A stretch of DNA of 64,000 nt from Phragmites australis (GCF_958298935.1 NC_084939.1:8695501-8759500); one strand, 5' to 3'. Shown: positions 35,801 to 47,486, counted from the first letter of the stretch. Notes: generated by a model from the letters alone, not told the origin. Made by a program: numbers and translations.

Positions 35801-38800
35801 CTTCATGTAGTAGCAATAAGAAGAGGGCTCCATCTGCATTAGAGAAAGCTTGGGCAATGGACGAGCGCAATCATTTGGATGCTCTAATTGTAAGATCATT
35901 TTATTCCGAAGGTATGCAAGCAATACAGTAAATATTCAATCAATTATAGCAACATGCCTATAATTTAATTATTCCTTGCTTATGCTTACTCTATTTTTTT
36001 GTAATTTGCAGGAATCTCTTTCAATTTTGCAAGAAATCCATACATTCATAAGCACCCACCTATGCTTGCAGCCATGACTTGCAGGGTTACAAAATGCCTG
36101 GATATAACAAGCTTAAGACTAGGCTTCTCAAGCAAGAAATGGCTCATATTGATATGTTATTGCAGAGTACAAAGAGCACATGGCATGATAAAGGAGTGAC
36201 AATTTGTGCCGATGACTGGTCCGATCCGCAGAGGCGACCACTCATTAACTTTGTTGCCATATGTGATAGATCACGATGTTCTTGAGGGCTGATAATTGTG
36301 AAGGCGAGGTGAAGACAAAAGAATATATTGCTGAGAAGCTGAAATCTGATATTAAAGAAGTGGGTCAACGGAATGTGGTACAAATCAGCACTGACAATGC
36401 TGCAAATTGCAAAGGTGCGGGTATGATTTTGCAAGCTGAGTATAGTAACATATTTTGGACACCATGTGTTGTGCATACTCTCAATCTTGCTTTAAAGAGT
36501 ATTTGTGATCCTAAACCACCAAAGAATGATGAAGATACATTTGTTTCGAGCAAACTTGAATTTATAAGTCATGTTAAATCTGATGCACATATGATCAAGA
36601 ATTTCATAATGAACCATGGCATGCGGCTTTCAATGTTTAATGACTTTAGCCATTTGAAGTTACTTGCTATTGCTGAAACAAGGTTTGCCTCGGTTGTGTG
36701 TGTTACAAAGGTTTGTCGAGGTAAAGAGGCCACTCCAAACCATGGTAATAAGTGAGCAATAGGATTACTACAAAGATGATTCTCAAGTTTCCACTAATGT
36801 CAAAGAAAAGATACTCAATGAGGTGTGGTGGAAGAATGTGGAGTACATTCTTAAGATTACTCAGCCTATCCATGAGATGATTCGTCTAGCGGACACCGAT
36901 ACACCATGTCTTCATCTAATTTATGAGATGTGGGATTCAATTATTGAGAAAGTGAAGAAAGAGATATATCTATAGGAAGGGAAGGAACAAAATGAGGAGT
37001 GCGAGTAGTTCTCAGTTATTCATGAGATATTGGTTGCTAGGTGGAGAAAATGCAATAATCCACTCCATTGTTTGGTTCATTCACTCAATCCAAGGTTACC
37101 TACTTATCTTTACACTATTGCTTATGTTTTCCACTAGTACTAGTTTTAATTTTTAACATTTTTCTAAATGTTAACATTGTAGATATTATAGCAAAAGGTG
37201 GCTTGAAGGAGGTGTTGGCCGTGTACCCCCACACACGGACAATGAGGTATCAAAAATGAGGATGACATGCTTCAAGAAGTTCTTTCCCATACAAGAAGAA
37301 TTGGCAAGAGTGAAAGAAGAGTACTCAAGATTCTCAAGTTGTTCTGATGAATTCAATGACTGATTCGACCAATGATAGATGGGTTTGTTCTCCAATGACT
37401 TGGTGGACAAATCATGGATAATCTATCACTCTATTGTAGAGTTTGACCATCAAATTGGTTAGTCAACCAGCCTCATCTTCTTGTTGTGAGAGGAATTGAA
37501 GTACTTATAACTTCATCCATAGTGTCAAAAGGAACGCCTTAACTTCAAAGCATGCTGAAGATTTGGTTTATGTGCACTCAAATTTGAGACATCTCTCAAG
37601 AAGAACAGATGCATACAAGAAAGGGGAATCAAGGATATGGGATGTACGAGGAGATTCTTTTGACTCTCTAAATGGTCTAGCCATTCTTGAAGTTGCTGAA
37701 CTCTCTTGATGAACCAGAGTTACAAGCCGTGTCTTTTCGAGATGTGGATGGTGGTATTATAGAGGATGAAGGAAATGAGGATGAGGATGAAGAACCTACT
37801 ATAGATAGCTAGTTGTTATATCCTTTAATATGTCCTACATTTGAGACTTTGAGTACGTTATGTAATAGAACTAAAGTAGAACATGCTACCTGGTTGTTAA
37901 TTTGTTATGTCCTTTAATATGTTCTGAACTGAGACTTTTAACTTTTAAGTATGTTATGTGAATTTAAGTAGAATATGTCAGTAATTTATTTATGTTTTTT
38001 TAAATGTAAACGTATCCGCGTATCGGATTTTTTGGAAAAACGGCGTATCCTCGTATCCGTATCGGGCCGATACCAACACCCGTATCCGTATCGGTGCTGC
38101 ATAGGCCACAATAATTGACGTATGCCTCTGCAATTCATGTTAGCCATGTCAATTTCGAGCATTTGATAATGGTTGCTGCTCTTAAGCAATCGAAAAGTTA
38201 TTAAAACACAGGACATGTTGCATTAAAAGTATAATATTTTTTTGGCAACCGTCTCCCTTGAATGCTGAACTAGATTCTACTGCAAGATTGGAAGTAACTG
38301 ATAGTTATACTGAATCATGTAGGGTATCCACCAAGTAGCGTGAGGAGATGACAACACTAGGAAGATATCCAGCTCACCCATTTATCATCTGATGAACCCT
38401 TATACACCCAAAATAGTTCCAACTGTGTAAGTAAGTGTTTTACACCTTTCACCAAAAGAATAAAAGGGACATTCTAAATGTCGATTTGTAAAGTTCTTTT
38501 CAATGCTTGCGAATTTTGAATTTACTTGACAAAACACGAACATAATCTTATCACTGGTTAAGACAGAATATTAAAGAAAAATAAACATGAATTTACAACA
38601 TCAAATGGAAGAATATACAAGCACAAAAGGTCTTGAAGTACTAAGGATATTAAACAGGATCTAATGTACACCAGAATAAGCCATGAGCATAGAGAAGTTA
38701 AGAACATAGGGGTACCAACAGGCCTGCATCTAAAGAGTAATAACTACAAAATATCCTTAGGACCACAAAAGGAGCTAGAAATGCAACAGGGAATGCCACA

Positions 38801-41800
38801 AATGTTTAGCAATTTCATATGTACAGGAAATGGCAAGGACTGTTTGTAACAAGACATTTGCATAATTCTGCAACTTTACCTTTTCCCTTTGCTGCTTTCA
38901 CCTGGTGCCCTAGAACCTGCATCTTTGGCCTCACTCTTCTGTTTGTTCAACTGGAGATGTCTGATTAAAATATTTGTTGCATCTGTCTTTATAACTTGTC
39001 CTTCTAAAATAACAAAGAGATTTACTAGTTAAATAAAAGAGAAAAAATGGCATAAATCATATGTTCATGATTAATGTGGCACACAACATATGCAGTTACA
39101 TGCACTACTTGGTAACATTGCAAATCTTAAGTTTGTTTTTCATGAATAAGTTTCCATGCTTGTACAACGCCTCTTTTAAGATGTCACATGCTGTAACAGT
39201 TTTTGTCAATGAGGCTAGCTTCTCTTGTGGAAATAAATTTCAAACCAGAATGTTTCCAATGATGACAAGTGACTACATGAGAAGAAAATAATAAAACAGC
39301 TCGGCCATAATCACTACGGTTCCTTAAGACATGCTTGTAAGTTATGTCTGCAATTCCCAAAGAAGCTACATCATTCTCACTGAAACCCAGCAGAACACTA
39401 ACTTTTGACCATAGCCCGAAGTCACTTTGTTCTATTACTCAACAGCTACAGCTACTACTACTTTACAGTACGTACCATAAAACAGCCATCAGGTGCACAA
39501 CATAAATCATCCCAGCAAACTATAACCCTCCAGACTATATCAAAGAACAGTAATTAAGATGATTTTCTCCACCAATTACCACTCATTAAACCTACTGCCG
39601 ATGCAAAATTGCACCCTCAATCCTTTTTCATTAAAACACTATGAGATACTTGATTGCATGAAAAATTCCATGATCTCTTACACTAAAGTTAAAATATTGA
39701 TAGTAATATCAAGAACAGGCCCTAGAATACAACCTTTTGTAACCAGCAAAACTTTGGAAAAATGAATGAAAAATGAAAGGCAAAAGAACAATAAGTCAAG
39801 AATCGAAAATCCATTATATCAAGCAAAGGACCGCAATGTCCTCAGAGAACTTGAATCGTGAGGAAAACACTACAAGTTCTTACTGTCCAGTGTATATACT
39901 AATGCACCCAGTACAACCACAATCACTAAAAGAGCAAATTAGCACTGCAAACAAATCAAAAGGCAGTACTTCCACATAATTATCACCGCCAAGTGCCAAC
40001 ACTCCTAAAGCAAATCCAATACACTTTTAGCATATTAGACATAACTAGTTAAAGGCCCGTGCGATGCAACGGGAGCCGAAAATTTCCACAAGACAATATA
40101 GTTGACTGGTGAAACACATGTGCGAGGCTGTACCGACAGCAGGAGCACAATCTCAAATTCGAAATACCCGTCGCCACCTTGTCACTGCAACCACAAATCG
40201 GAGCCCAAAATCACAATGCAGTTTATTAAAATAAGGCAAGAACCATCAGCAAATATTCAACAGATCCTCAGGTGCTGGATCAATAAGCTAACACAAAAAA
40301 GGGAACCCTTTTAGCTAGCTAAATCCTTCTGGAATGATTGCTGCTAAGCGCACAAACAAATCCATATTTAGCATGCCAATGGGCTAGATCTCTTGTCCCC
40401 ATAGAAGCTAGTTAAATCTGATGAATGGAACAACACACCATATCAAAAGAATAAAAAAACAATGCACATGAATGATCATATACCAGGTTATACATTCTTT
40501 TTGGAAAAAGATTCCAAGCCTGCATCTTCAAGTACATGGCCAATATCAAATTATCTCACATATGGCTATGTTCTATGTTTTTGGAATTATCTCACAGAAT
40601 TAAAAGCACACAGACTTTGCTTAGGAACAGAAAGACATGAACCTGAAATTTTAGACATGAAATTTGTGAAAGTTACATGATTTTCTTTCATAGCATGAAC
40701 TTCAGCCAACTCATGAATGAGACTGTTTGTGAAAGCAAACAGATCACAAAAGTGGCCAAAATCAACCATAGAATTCAATATGCCTCAGATTTAACAAAAC
40801 TACTCAGAACCTTTCTAATGCTAATGAACCTACGGCCACTAATGAAGGAGTTCAAACGCATGACATGCAGCCTAATGCTAGTGATCAGCATTTTGTAATG
40901 AAAATTGCTGATGGACAGGGGCTACCTGAGGCTCCACTGAACCCAACAGAGCTGCCCAGCAATTAGGAGCAGGAAAATAAAGAGGATGTGCACCAGACAA
41001 ATGAACCTGTATAACACCCTAATTTTCCAACCTTTTGAAAATAGTAATAAAATGTTTTAGGGTGTTAGTTTTTCTTCGTCTTAAAAACCCTAGGTGGAAA
41101 TTTAATTTCTAAATTAAATATCAATCTAGGTTATATTAATTTGTTGCATTCATGCTAGAGTAGATGCACTAGACCTTTATTGTGTGGAAATGAACTTTTG
41201 AAAACTCCGAGCTGCATCGTTTATTCCTCGCAGAAGTTTGAAAAGGTTTTATAAAAGAAAAACCCATTTTCCTTCCTTGGGCCTAACCTTTTCCTTTTCT
41301 TCCCTTTTCTTCATTTTTTTGGCGGCCTAGCTCCCCTTTCTCTTCGGGCCGACCTCGTTTCTCCCTCCCTTTCTTCCCCGCCTCCCCGCCTAGGCTGGCC
41401 AAAGGCCAGGCCCATCTCTCTAGCACGCCTGCCGCCCTCGGCCGAAGGCGCCCGAGTTACGTCCGTTTCCTCACTGCGTGTCACCGACATGTGGGTCTCG
41501 CAACGGTCTTCGTCCCCGAGCTACACACTGCGCCGTCCGACTCGGAAGCGTGCCACCGCCGCCCTTATCTGAGCCATATCCCAACAACCCAGCCGAATCC
41601 GAACTGCCCCCACACATTTTTGCTCCCCTTTATAAGTCTGCCCCCTCCTCTCTCGTTCTGTTTCCCTAGGTCAAGCTGCCTAGAGCCCAAGCCGCCACCG
41701 CCATTGCCGATCTCGCCAAAGCTCACGTAGCCGCCGCTCTGGAGCCGCCCCGCCCTCATCGACCGGCTCTCCGGCTTATCAAGATCGAGAGCAAACTATT

Positions 41801-44800
41801 CGCCCCCTCCTTGACGCCTCTCGGTCGCCGGAAGTACTCCTTCGCCGTTCGTCGGGTGCTCCGCCGCTGTGCCCCGTGGACGCGCTCGGGTGATCCTTGG
41901 TAAGGACCCCTTTCCCCTCAAACGGGTTCGCCTTAGCCTCTGTACCATTTTACGCAGCTCGCCGTCGCTCCTCGTGCTCGGCAACGAGGTTTTTGCCGTG
42001 CACTAACGATTCTGCCGTAGTTTTTCCCCATCCGCCGCCGTGACCGAGCCTCTCCGCCACCAATCGCCCCTCCCCAGCCGCCCTTTCTTCCTCGGCCGTT
42101 AGATCTAAAGCCAACAGTTGAGATTAGATCCAATAATACCCCTTCGCCATCTAGTCATGAGCTGCCATGTGTCCCCTCCATAAACCCAGTCAGCGCCACG
42201 TCATTGTCCCCATCATCGGCCACATCAGCAAAGAGCCGATGTGTCAAGCCAGTCACCGCCACATCAGCAAAGCCTTTATACAGTCAGCTTCTATTTATTT
42301 TAATTCGGAAAAATAGCCAATTTTGCAAATAAACCCCTGAACTTTTCTGTATTTACCTAAAAACCCCTATCTTTTTACATATTAGACCCTAAACATTCTC
42401 ATATTTGCAAATAGGTTCCTCTGGTTTTAAAAAAGGGCTTTGTCCTCTCTGTTTTATTCAAATTAAGTCCTTTCCTTTTACAGATTTAACCCTAAGTTTG
42501 TTTTTAGCATAACTTTCTCGCTTTAGCTCCGATTTAGACGATTTTTGTTCTCTCATGTTCGTAGCAGCGTATACTATCTTTTGATACCTTGTTCATAGAT
42601 GTTAGCTATTGTTTGGTGTACTGTTCTTAGTTTTGTTGTGAGCTTTTCCGGGTGTTCCGAGAGCAGACGTGGAGCAGTTCGAGAATCTCCAAGACCAAGT
42701 TTTTGAAGAGTCTGAGTAGCAAGTTGGAAGAGGCAAGTGTCATTGAACATTCTGATCCTAGTTTTCAAATGTGTTCTTTATTTCAAATATACATACTGTT
42801 AATTTTGAATCCCATTTACTTATAGCACCCTGTTCCATATATTCCTTGTCGCGTAGTTGTCAGTAGTGGTTACGATGTGTAGCTTATGCTTAGCTTTGAA
42901 TGGGTTGTTGGTTAAGCATTACTAATGTACTATGCAACTATGAGTTGGAAAATTAATAGTATAGCAACATGAAACTTTAAGCCTTGAGCAAAGAGGTGTT
43001 GGTGATGGTTTTTAGAGTTATGTTGTTAGTTTGGCATCTGCTCAAGTGACCTAAGTAAGGATCGGTTCGTGAAGCGACAACCCAAGAAGTATCGTACCAA
43101 CCATGAGACCTGATATGAGACAGACCTGACCTATTAATTAGTGGATTGCAGTTTTGTGCGTGTCAAACCGTAAGAGTGGATGTGTGGTAACAGCTAAGGT
43201 CAAAACCATTTGGTTAGTGGTATGGATGTGTAGTGGTAGTGAAGGGTAAATCTTTCTAGAGCTACAAAGCACAAAAGGGGTCTCTAGATGGTGTAAAAGC
43301 CACTTTGACGGCGGTGAAACCTAGCGGGCGTGCACATACTGGATGAAACTTTATAACAGCCTTATAGTGATCTCCGAGCGACACACTATAGGTATGTGTT
43401 AAGTGTCTTGCAAAACGGCAACAAGAAAATCACGACTCATGGGGAAAGCTAGACAATCACTGCAGAGTGTAAAATCTGATATATCAGTCGTGCTCACTAT
43501 CATGAGAGACTTGGATTCTCACATGATTAGTTGGATGGGTTTGGTTTGGTTTGGGAACTTGATGTGGTTTTCAGGAAGTTGAGAAACATATGAAGATGTT
43601 TCTAGGAGTTAGAAGTTTAGTGATGAATCACATAGTTAAATAAGATGCTTTTATAACTCTACGATAGCATAATTGGCATTTATGCAAATTAACCTGTTAT
43701 AGCCTGTTCTTTTATTTAAGCTTGCATATCATTTATTTCTCACACTTGCAGAGTACGATATGTACTCACACTTACCATTTCCATCCAAATGTACATCAAA
43801 CGCTGCTCAGACAATGAAAGAGAACCAGACTACTTCGCCGACGAAGATAAAGATTGCTAGGCTGATGGACCCCCGGTCGATTGCTTGTGGAAGATAGGAG
43901 CTTCACTGTGTTTTGCTAGTGTGATTTAGTTAAAGACTTTGAGGTCTTTATATTTTGTTTAAATTAAGCATTGTAATAATGACACTGTGTGATACACTAA
44001 TAAAGTCGCTACATGTATGATACTTGATTTTGACATACGTGTGGTTTACATCTGGTTCTGTTCTTTTACAAAATCGGTGTGACAACCTGACAGCATTCAG
44101 CAGTAGCAAGACAGCATGATCAATGAAGAAATTATGAATGAGGATAAGACTCATGACGAGATGAGTCCTACCATTGACAAATTTCTTCTTTCTGTTACTT
44201 GTCAACTGCCTAGTCCCCTCCTTGCCACTCTCACCCGTGGAAGCGTGCAGGACAGCAACAAGGAGCAGAGCACACAGAAGAGGAGTGAAAGATTTAAAGC
44301 TAACAACAGAGCAGACAAGCCAGTAATGCAGATGGCCTAGGATATCCTGGCCAAAAAGTGGGGCATCATCAAAGAGGATAAAGTGCTGATAGAGGAAGGA
44401 GTTCAAGCCTACCTGAACACCTGTATTTTCATGTTACCTCCGAACCTGTATTTGAGAAAGTAAATTTTGTAGGCTAAAAGTGGCCCAAGAAAAGGAGGGC
44501 AAAAAATTTTCGGTTGCAATAAAGAAAGAGGAGGGCAGAGAAACATTCTAGAAGCTAAATTTAGGAACCTAAGTGTTGTGCTATGACATCTCCCCAAATA
44601 TGGATAGTATCTAAAAGCAAGCACTGGGGACACTGTGGAGTTCAAATGGAACAAACCTACCGAAATCTATTAAGTGAATTGAAATATCAATCTCAAACCA
44701 TCCAAACACCAATTCTGTCCTATCAAAATCACGACAATCAACATTAACCAAAGCTGGCTGAAATCGACGACACACTCGAGGAACCAGCAAAATTGATTAG

Positions 44801-46439
44801 CCTATTAAGGCTTAATTCAAGATGGATCAGTGACAAATTTGGCTTTAGTAACAGAGTTCATGGTGTGAATGGCTCCCTTAAACAAGTTCTCAGAAGGAAA
44901 GACGTATAATGGTTATTCAAGACTTTAATTTATTGTAGACAATTTCTCATACTGCATTTTTGGGGGAAATTTGTTGCGTAACTATAAACACAATTCATAC
45001 AGATGCCATGTGTTCACTGAAATTCTAAAGCACATATTCAAAGAGTGAACTAAAACAGCATAGCCACAAGCACTACCTGCATCAGGGCTTCCACGTCGGC
45101 GGCCAAAGAGGCGTGGTGCTCAGTGACCAGTCGATCGAGCTCATCTAGCATCGCGGCATCAGCCTTGTCCAGGTCGACCTCCACCTTCCCGTTCTTCTCC
45201 AGTAGGCATGCACCCCGCTCCTTCAGGATTCTGATCACCGTTCGTTGCACGCTATACGGCATCCGCGTCAGCTCATCGGTGAACCTCAGCTTGCGCTCGG
45301 TATCCGATGGCGGTAGGGGCGGTTGCTTCGTGAGGATCGAGGCCCACCCGGCCTCGAAGATCCCAGAGAGCTCGGCCACGCTCTCGTACATAGGGTTGCC
45401 CCAGTTGTTGTACGACATGGCGTTGCAGAACGTGAGGTGGACGTTGGTGACGAACGCGAGTGGGTCAGGCCGAGAAGGGGAGATGGGGCTGGCTAGCGGC
45501 GGAGGGAAGACGCGGCGAAGGGGTGGCGTCGTGGCTGGGTCTGAGAGGGGAACGCCATGGGTCGGCGCGTTCTGCTGTGGGAATGGGATTTGGACGGATG
45601 GGAACGATGGGAGCGGAACGGGAATTGGGAGCGAAACGGGAATGAGCGAAACGACGATGCTCTATGCGATTTTAAGTAGTAGAGATATACCATTTCTAAT
45701 CCAAAGAACAAAACCTAGATCCAAACATTCGAATTGCACAAGTACTCCTAGAAGCCCACGGACAGCTTCCACATCATTGATTTTGACACATGAAACAACA
45801 CTACAATGACATCAAAAACCAAATTTTAATTTAACACACTAAGTAAAGGCCCACTAATTTCCACACTACTAAAGCAAGTCCAATTCATCTCATGCACAAT
45901 AAACACGACATTACCGTTTCTAATCCTATTGAACAAGCCCACAAGCCCTAGACCAACAAATTTCCAATTACACAAACACTCCTAGAACCATACGGATAGC
46001 TTCCATTCCACCGATTTCAACGCATCACAAACACTAGAACAACATAAAAGACCAAACTTTAACCTACCACGCAAAGCAAAATGAGATCTGTAATGCCATA
46101 GCACACTAATTTCTTCACGAGCTAGAACCCCACTGACCCGGGCGATTCGTGCTGTGTTCGCAGACGTAAACCCTGAGCCCTCCCTGCGCAGATTCACAAT
46201 TCAAAAGATGGCCTCAGAATCCCCTCGCCGCGCGAATCGACCGAGACGCGGCAGAACGCCAAGAAGGAACCATTTTGGGTTTAGTGCGAGGGCTCGTACC
46301 AGGCTGGAGACGGAGCTGGAGGCGAAGTTGCCGCGCGACGGCAAGCCGGCGAGGAACTTCGCGCACCGGTTCCGCCGGACTTCGTCGGCACCGGCGAGCT
46401 TTTCCGATCGCCGCCGCCGGCGGAACCCTCGGCTGCCAT
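32839..46439 (-). CDS. DDA1-like/SAP-like protein gene, five exons, introns invaded by transposons, exon 1 frame-broken
   Basis: Minus-strand exons: 46439-46300, 46183-46138, 39003-38880, 33491-33412, 32951-32839, all with GT-AG borders. Exon 1 starts MAAEGSAGGGDRKSS and ends, in another frame, AKFLAGLPSRGNFASSSVSS. Exon 2 gives GGLRVYVCEHSTNRP; exon 3 gives GQVIKTDATNILIRHLQLNK; exon 4 is Ser/Arg-rich; exon 5 gives LQSLTVERPRGLLRQSGLST before a stop. FL-GLP and QVI-T-A-NIL-RH are the DDA1 signature (DET1-DDB1-associated protein of CUL4 ubiquitin ligases); the end resembles a SAP DNA-binding motif, cut short. Exons 2-5 join in phase, but exon 1 (140 bp) is one base short of keeping the frame. 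A 77-bp optional exon (33330-33254) would shift the frame. Intron 2 holds a Helitron, intron 3 a hAT. Functional status uncertain. Confidence 0.72.
34265..38111 (+). mobile_element. hAT transposon with intact ends, in intron 3 of the DDA1-SAP gene
   Basis: Spans about 34273-38103 (3.8 kb) with 8-bp target duplication GGCCACAA (34265-34272 and 38104-38111). Terminal inverted repeats are TATGAAACACGGATAC and, reversed at the right end, TATGCAGCACCGATACG. Both subterminal regions (34285-34440, 38005-38100) are packed with CGTATCCG/CGGATACG motifs, as hAT transposase-binding arrays are. It carries a transposase pseudogene in plus orientation, opposite to the host gene. Confidence 0.9.
35483..37812 (+). 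pseudogene. hAT transposase (BED finger, DUF659, hAT dimerisation), multiply broken
   Basis: From ATG 35483 (MATSSSGAD) the frame reaches a BED zinc finger (WKCNF) and is then lost by a one-base shift, continuing as CSFVGFSSYTRVEAHLLKK. Intron 35912-36011 joins FYSE to GISFNFARNPYIHKH. Further shifts occur near 36075 and 36270. DUF659/RNase-H-like blocks follow (VTICADDWSDPQRRPLINF, FLRADNCEGEV, VVQISTDNAANCKGAG, FWTPCVVHTLNLALK), then intron 37095-37182, MRMTCFKKFFP, SKHAEDLVYVHSNLRHLSRR, and an acidic end at stop 37812. Intact relatives cut and paste hAT elements; this one has at least three frameshifts plus stops. Confidence 0.9.
40056..40073 (-). other. Helitron 3' terminal hairpin
   Basis: CCCGTGCGATGCAACGGG forms a five-pair stem (CCCGT/ACGGG) with an eight-base loop, 11 nt from the CTAG terminus. 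In rolling-circle models it acts as the replication terminator. Confidence 0.85.
40820..44424 (+). pseudogene. Retroelement-like coding fragment split by solo LTR
   Basis: Plus-strand coding sequence 40820-41004 (NEPTATNEGVQTHDMQPNAS...) continues after the solo LTR at 44090 (DEMSPTIDKFLLSVTCQLPS, then STQKRSERFKANNRADKPVM and AKKWGIIKEDKVL). There are several internal stops. The RRSxR-type basic stretch preceding an LIEEG-like end resembles proteins often annotated in grasses as unclassified retrotransposon protein. The identity is tentative. It lies inside the Helitron, antisense to it. Confidence 0.45.
41005..44089. mobile_element. Solo LTR (about 3.1 kb), family 2, nested in the Helitron
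   Basis: Spans 41010-44084, from TATAACACCCTAATTTTCC to AAATCGGTGTGACA; the ends are short inverted repeats (TATAACACC/TGTCACACC). A perfect 5-bp target duplication ACCTG flanks it (41005-41009, 44085-44089), and the interrupted fragment resumes exactly at the right side. No primer site, polypurine tract or pol sequence is present. GC-rich block 41330-42130 and AT-rich remainder are non-coding. Confidence 0.8.
45077..45466 (-). pseudogene. Captured bromodomain-NET fragment of a GTE/BET-type gene
   Basis: From 45466 the frame reads DPLAFVTNVHLTFCNAMSYN then GNPMYESVAELSGIFEAGW: the second half of a bromodomain, including the conserved Tyr-Asn that contacts acetyl-lysine. It is followed by a NET domain (KLRFTDELTRMPYSVQRTV, then GKVEVDLDKADAAMLDELDR). 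A splice donor follows MQ (CAG/GTAGTG at 45077). Open sequence without ATG continues upstream, so ATG 45418 is an internal codon of the bromodomain, not the real start. GTE proteins read acetylated histones. Lying just inside the Helitron 5' end in the element's own orientation, it is best explained as a captured host fragment. Confidence 0.8.
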
Positions 46440-46671
46440 GGAGGGAGGTCTCGTCTTTTTCTTTCCTGTTTCTCCTTTTCCCTATGTTTAAAATTTATTT
46501 ATATCTTTTCCGTATTCTCCTTGCGCACAGAAAAAAAGGACTATGACTTGTGGGCCCAAGCAATAACCGGCCACCTGAAAACGAAACCAAAAGCCCACTC
46601 CCAGAACCTCAATCGAGATCAACACGGGCCCACTGGGCAGCGTGACTATTGGGCTTGTTTAGGACATAATT
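46440..46671 (-). promoter_or_regulatory. Candidate promoter of the DDA1-SAP gene
   Basis: On the minus strand a TATA-like TATAAATA occurs at 46503-46496, 57 bp before the MAAEG start codon. The short distance leaves a short leader. The rest is AT-rich spacer up to the fold-back element. Confidence 0.45.
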
Positions 46672-47486
46672 GACGTAAGAGTAAATGTTACAAAATTACA
46701 CTTCTTTTATTTTAAGTATCATAAAATTATATTTTTCTCCTCTTATTTTACAAAACCACACTAACTTTGTATCACTTTATCACAAAACTACACTTCTTTT
46801 GGTTTAATTATCACAAAACTACATTTTTTCCCTCATATTTCATAAAACTACACGTTTTTCATTATATTTCACAAAACCACACTTTTTTTACATCACTTTA
46901 TCACAAAACTACATTTATGTTACTGTGAACAGATCTGACAAGATGGGTCCATGTGTCATATTTACAGACTTTAATCCTTATCGTTTGCTAACGTGGCTGA
47001 CTACGTCATATCACAATTGCTTGCTAAGTTAGCAAACCCTACGTGTTTTTGGACTCCTTCTCTTAGAAGCTATCGATTTTTTCACACCTAGGAATTCAAC
47101 TCGCGCTAGATGGTTAGCTTCCAAGAGAAAGAACCCAAATGCCACGTAGGATCAGCTACCTTGGTAAGCAATTGTGACATGGCGTAGTCGGCCATGTCAG
47201 CAAACTGTGAGAGCTGAAGCCTATAAATATGACGCGTGAGTCCATCTTGTCAGATCTGTTCACAGTAACAGAAGTGTAGTTTTGCGATAAAAGTGATGCA
47301 AATTAATATGGTTTTGTGAAATAGAAGGGGAAAAATATAGTTTTGTGATAGTTAAACAAAAGAAGTGTAGTTTTGTGATAAAGTGATGCAAAGTAAGTGT
47401 GATTTTGTGAAATAGGAGGGGGAAAGTGTAGTTTTGTAATAGTTAAACCCAAAGAAATGTAGTTTTATGATATTCACTCTTGACAT
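46672..47486. mobile_element. Fold-back element, 805 bp, near-complete inverted repeat
   Basis: Spans 46677-47481, flanked by GACGT and GACAT (possible 5-bp target duplication). The left arm, with repeated CACAAAACTACACTTCTTTT units, is inverted in the right arm. Pairing continues inward through TTACTGTGAACAGATCTGAC (left) and its exact complement on the right, then CTTCTCTTAGAAGCTA opposite TTAGCTTCCAAGAGAAAG, leaving a loop of about 40 bases near 47090. It belongs to the same family as 28786-29092. Confidence 0.85.

Larger units (their letters stand above)
40045..45685 (-). mobile_element. Helitron (about 5.6 kb) in intron 2 of the DDA1-SAP gene
   Basis: On the minus strand the element begins TCTCTACTACTTAAAATC (45685) preceded by A, and ends TTTAACTAG (40045) followed by T: insertion between A and T without target duplication. 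A hairpin CCCGT..ACGGG (40056-40073) sits 11 nt before the 3' end. These are the defining Helitron signatures: 5' TC, 3' CTRR, 3' stem-loop. No Rep/helicase gene is visible, so it is non-autonomous. It carries a captured bromodomain-NET fragment near its 5' end and other fragments. Confidence 0.9.

Noticed and set aside
45050..45418. Independent gene starting at ATG 45418 (122 codons)
   Set aside because: The ATG is the Met of the bromodomain NAM-YN motif and the frame is open upstream, so it is a fragment rather than a complete gene with this start.
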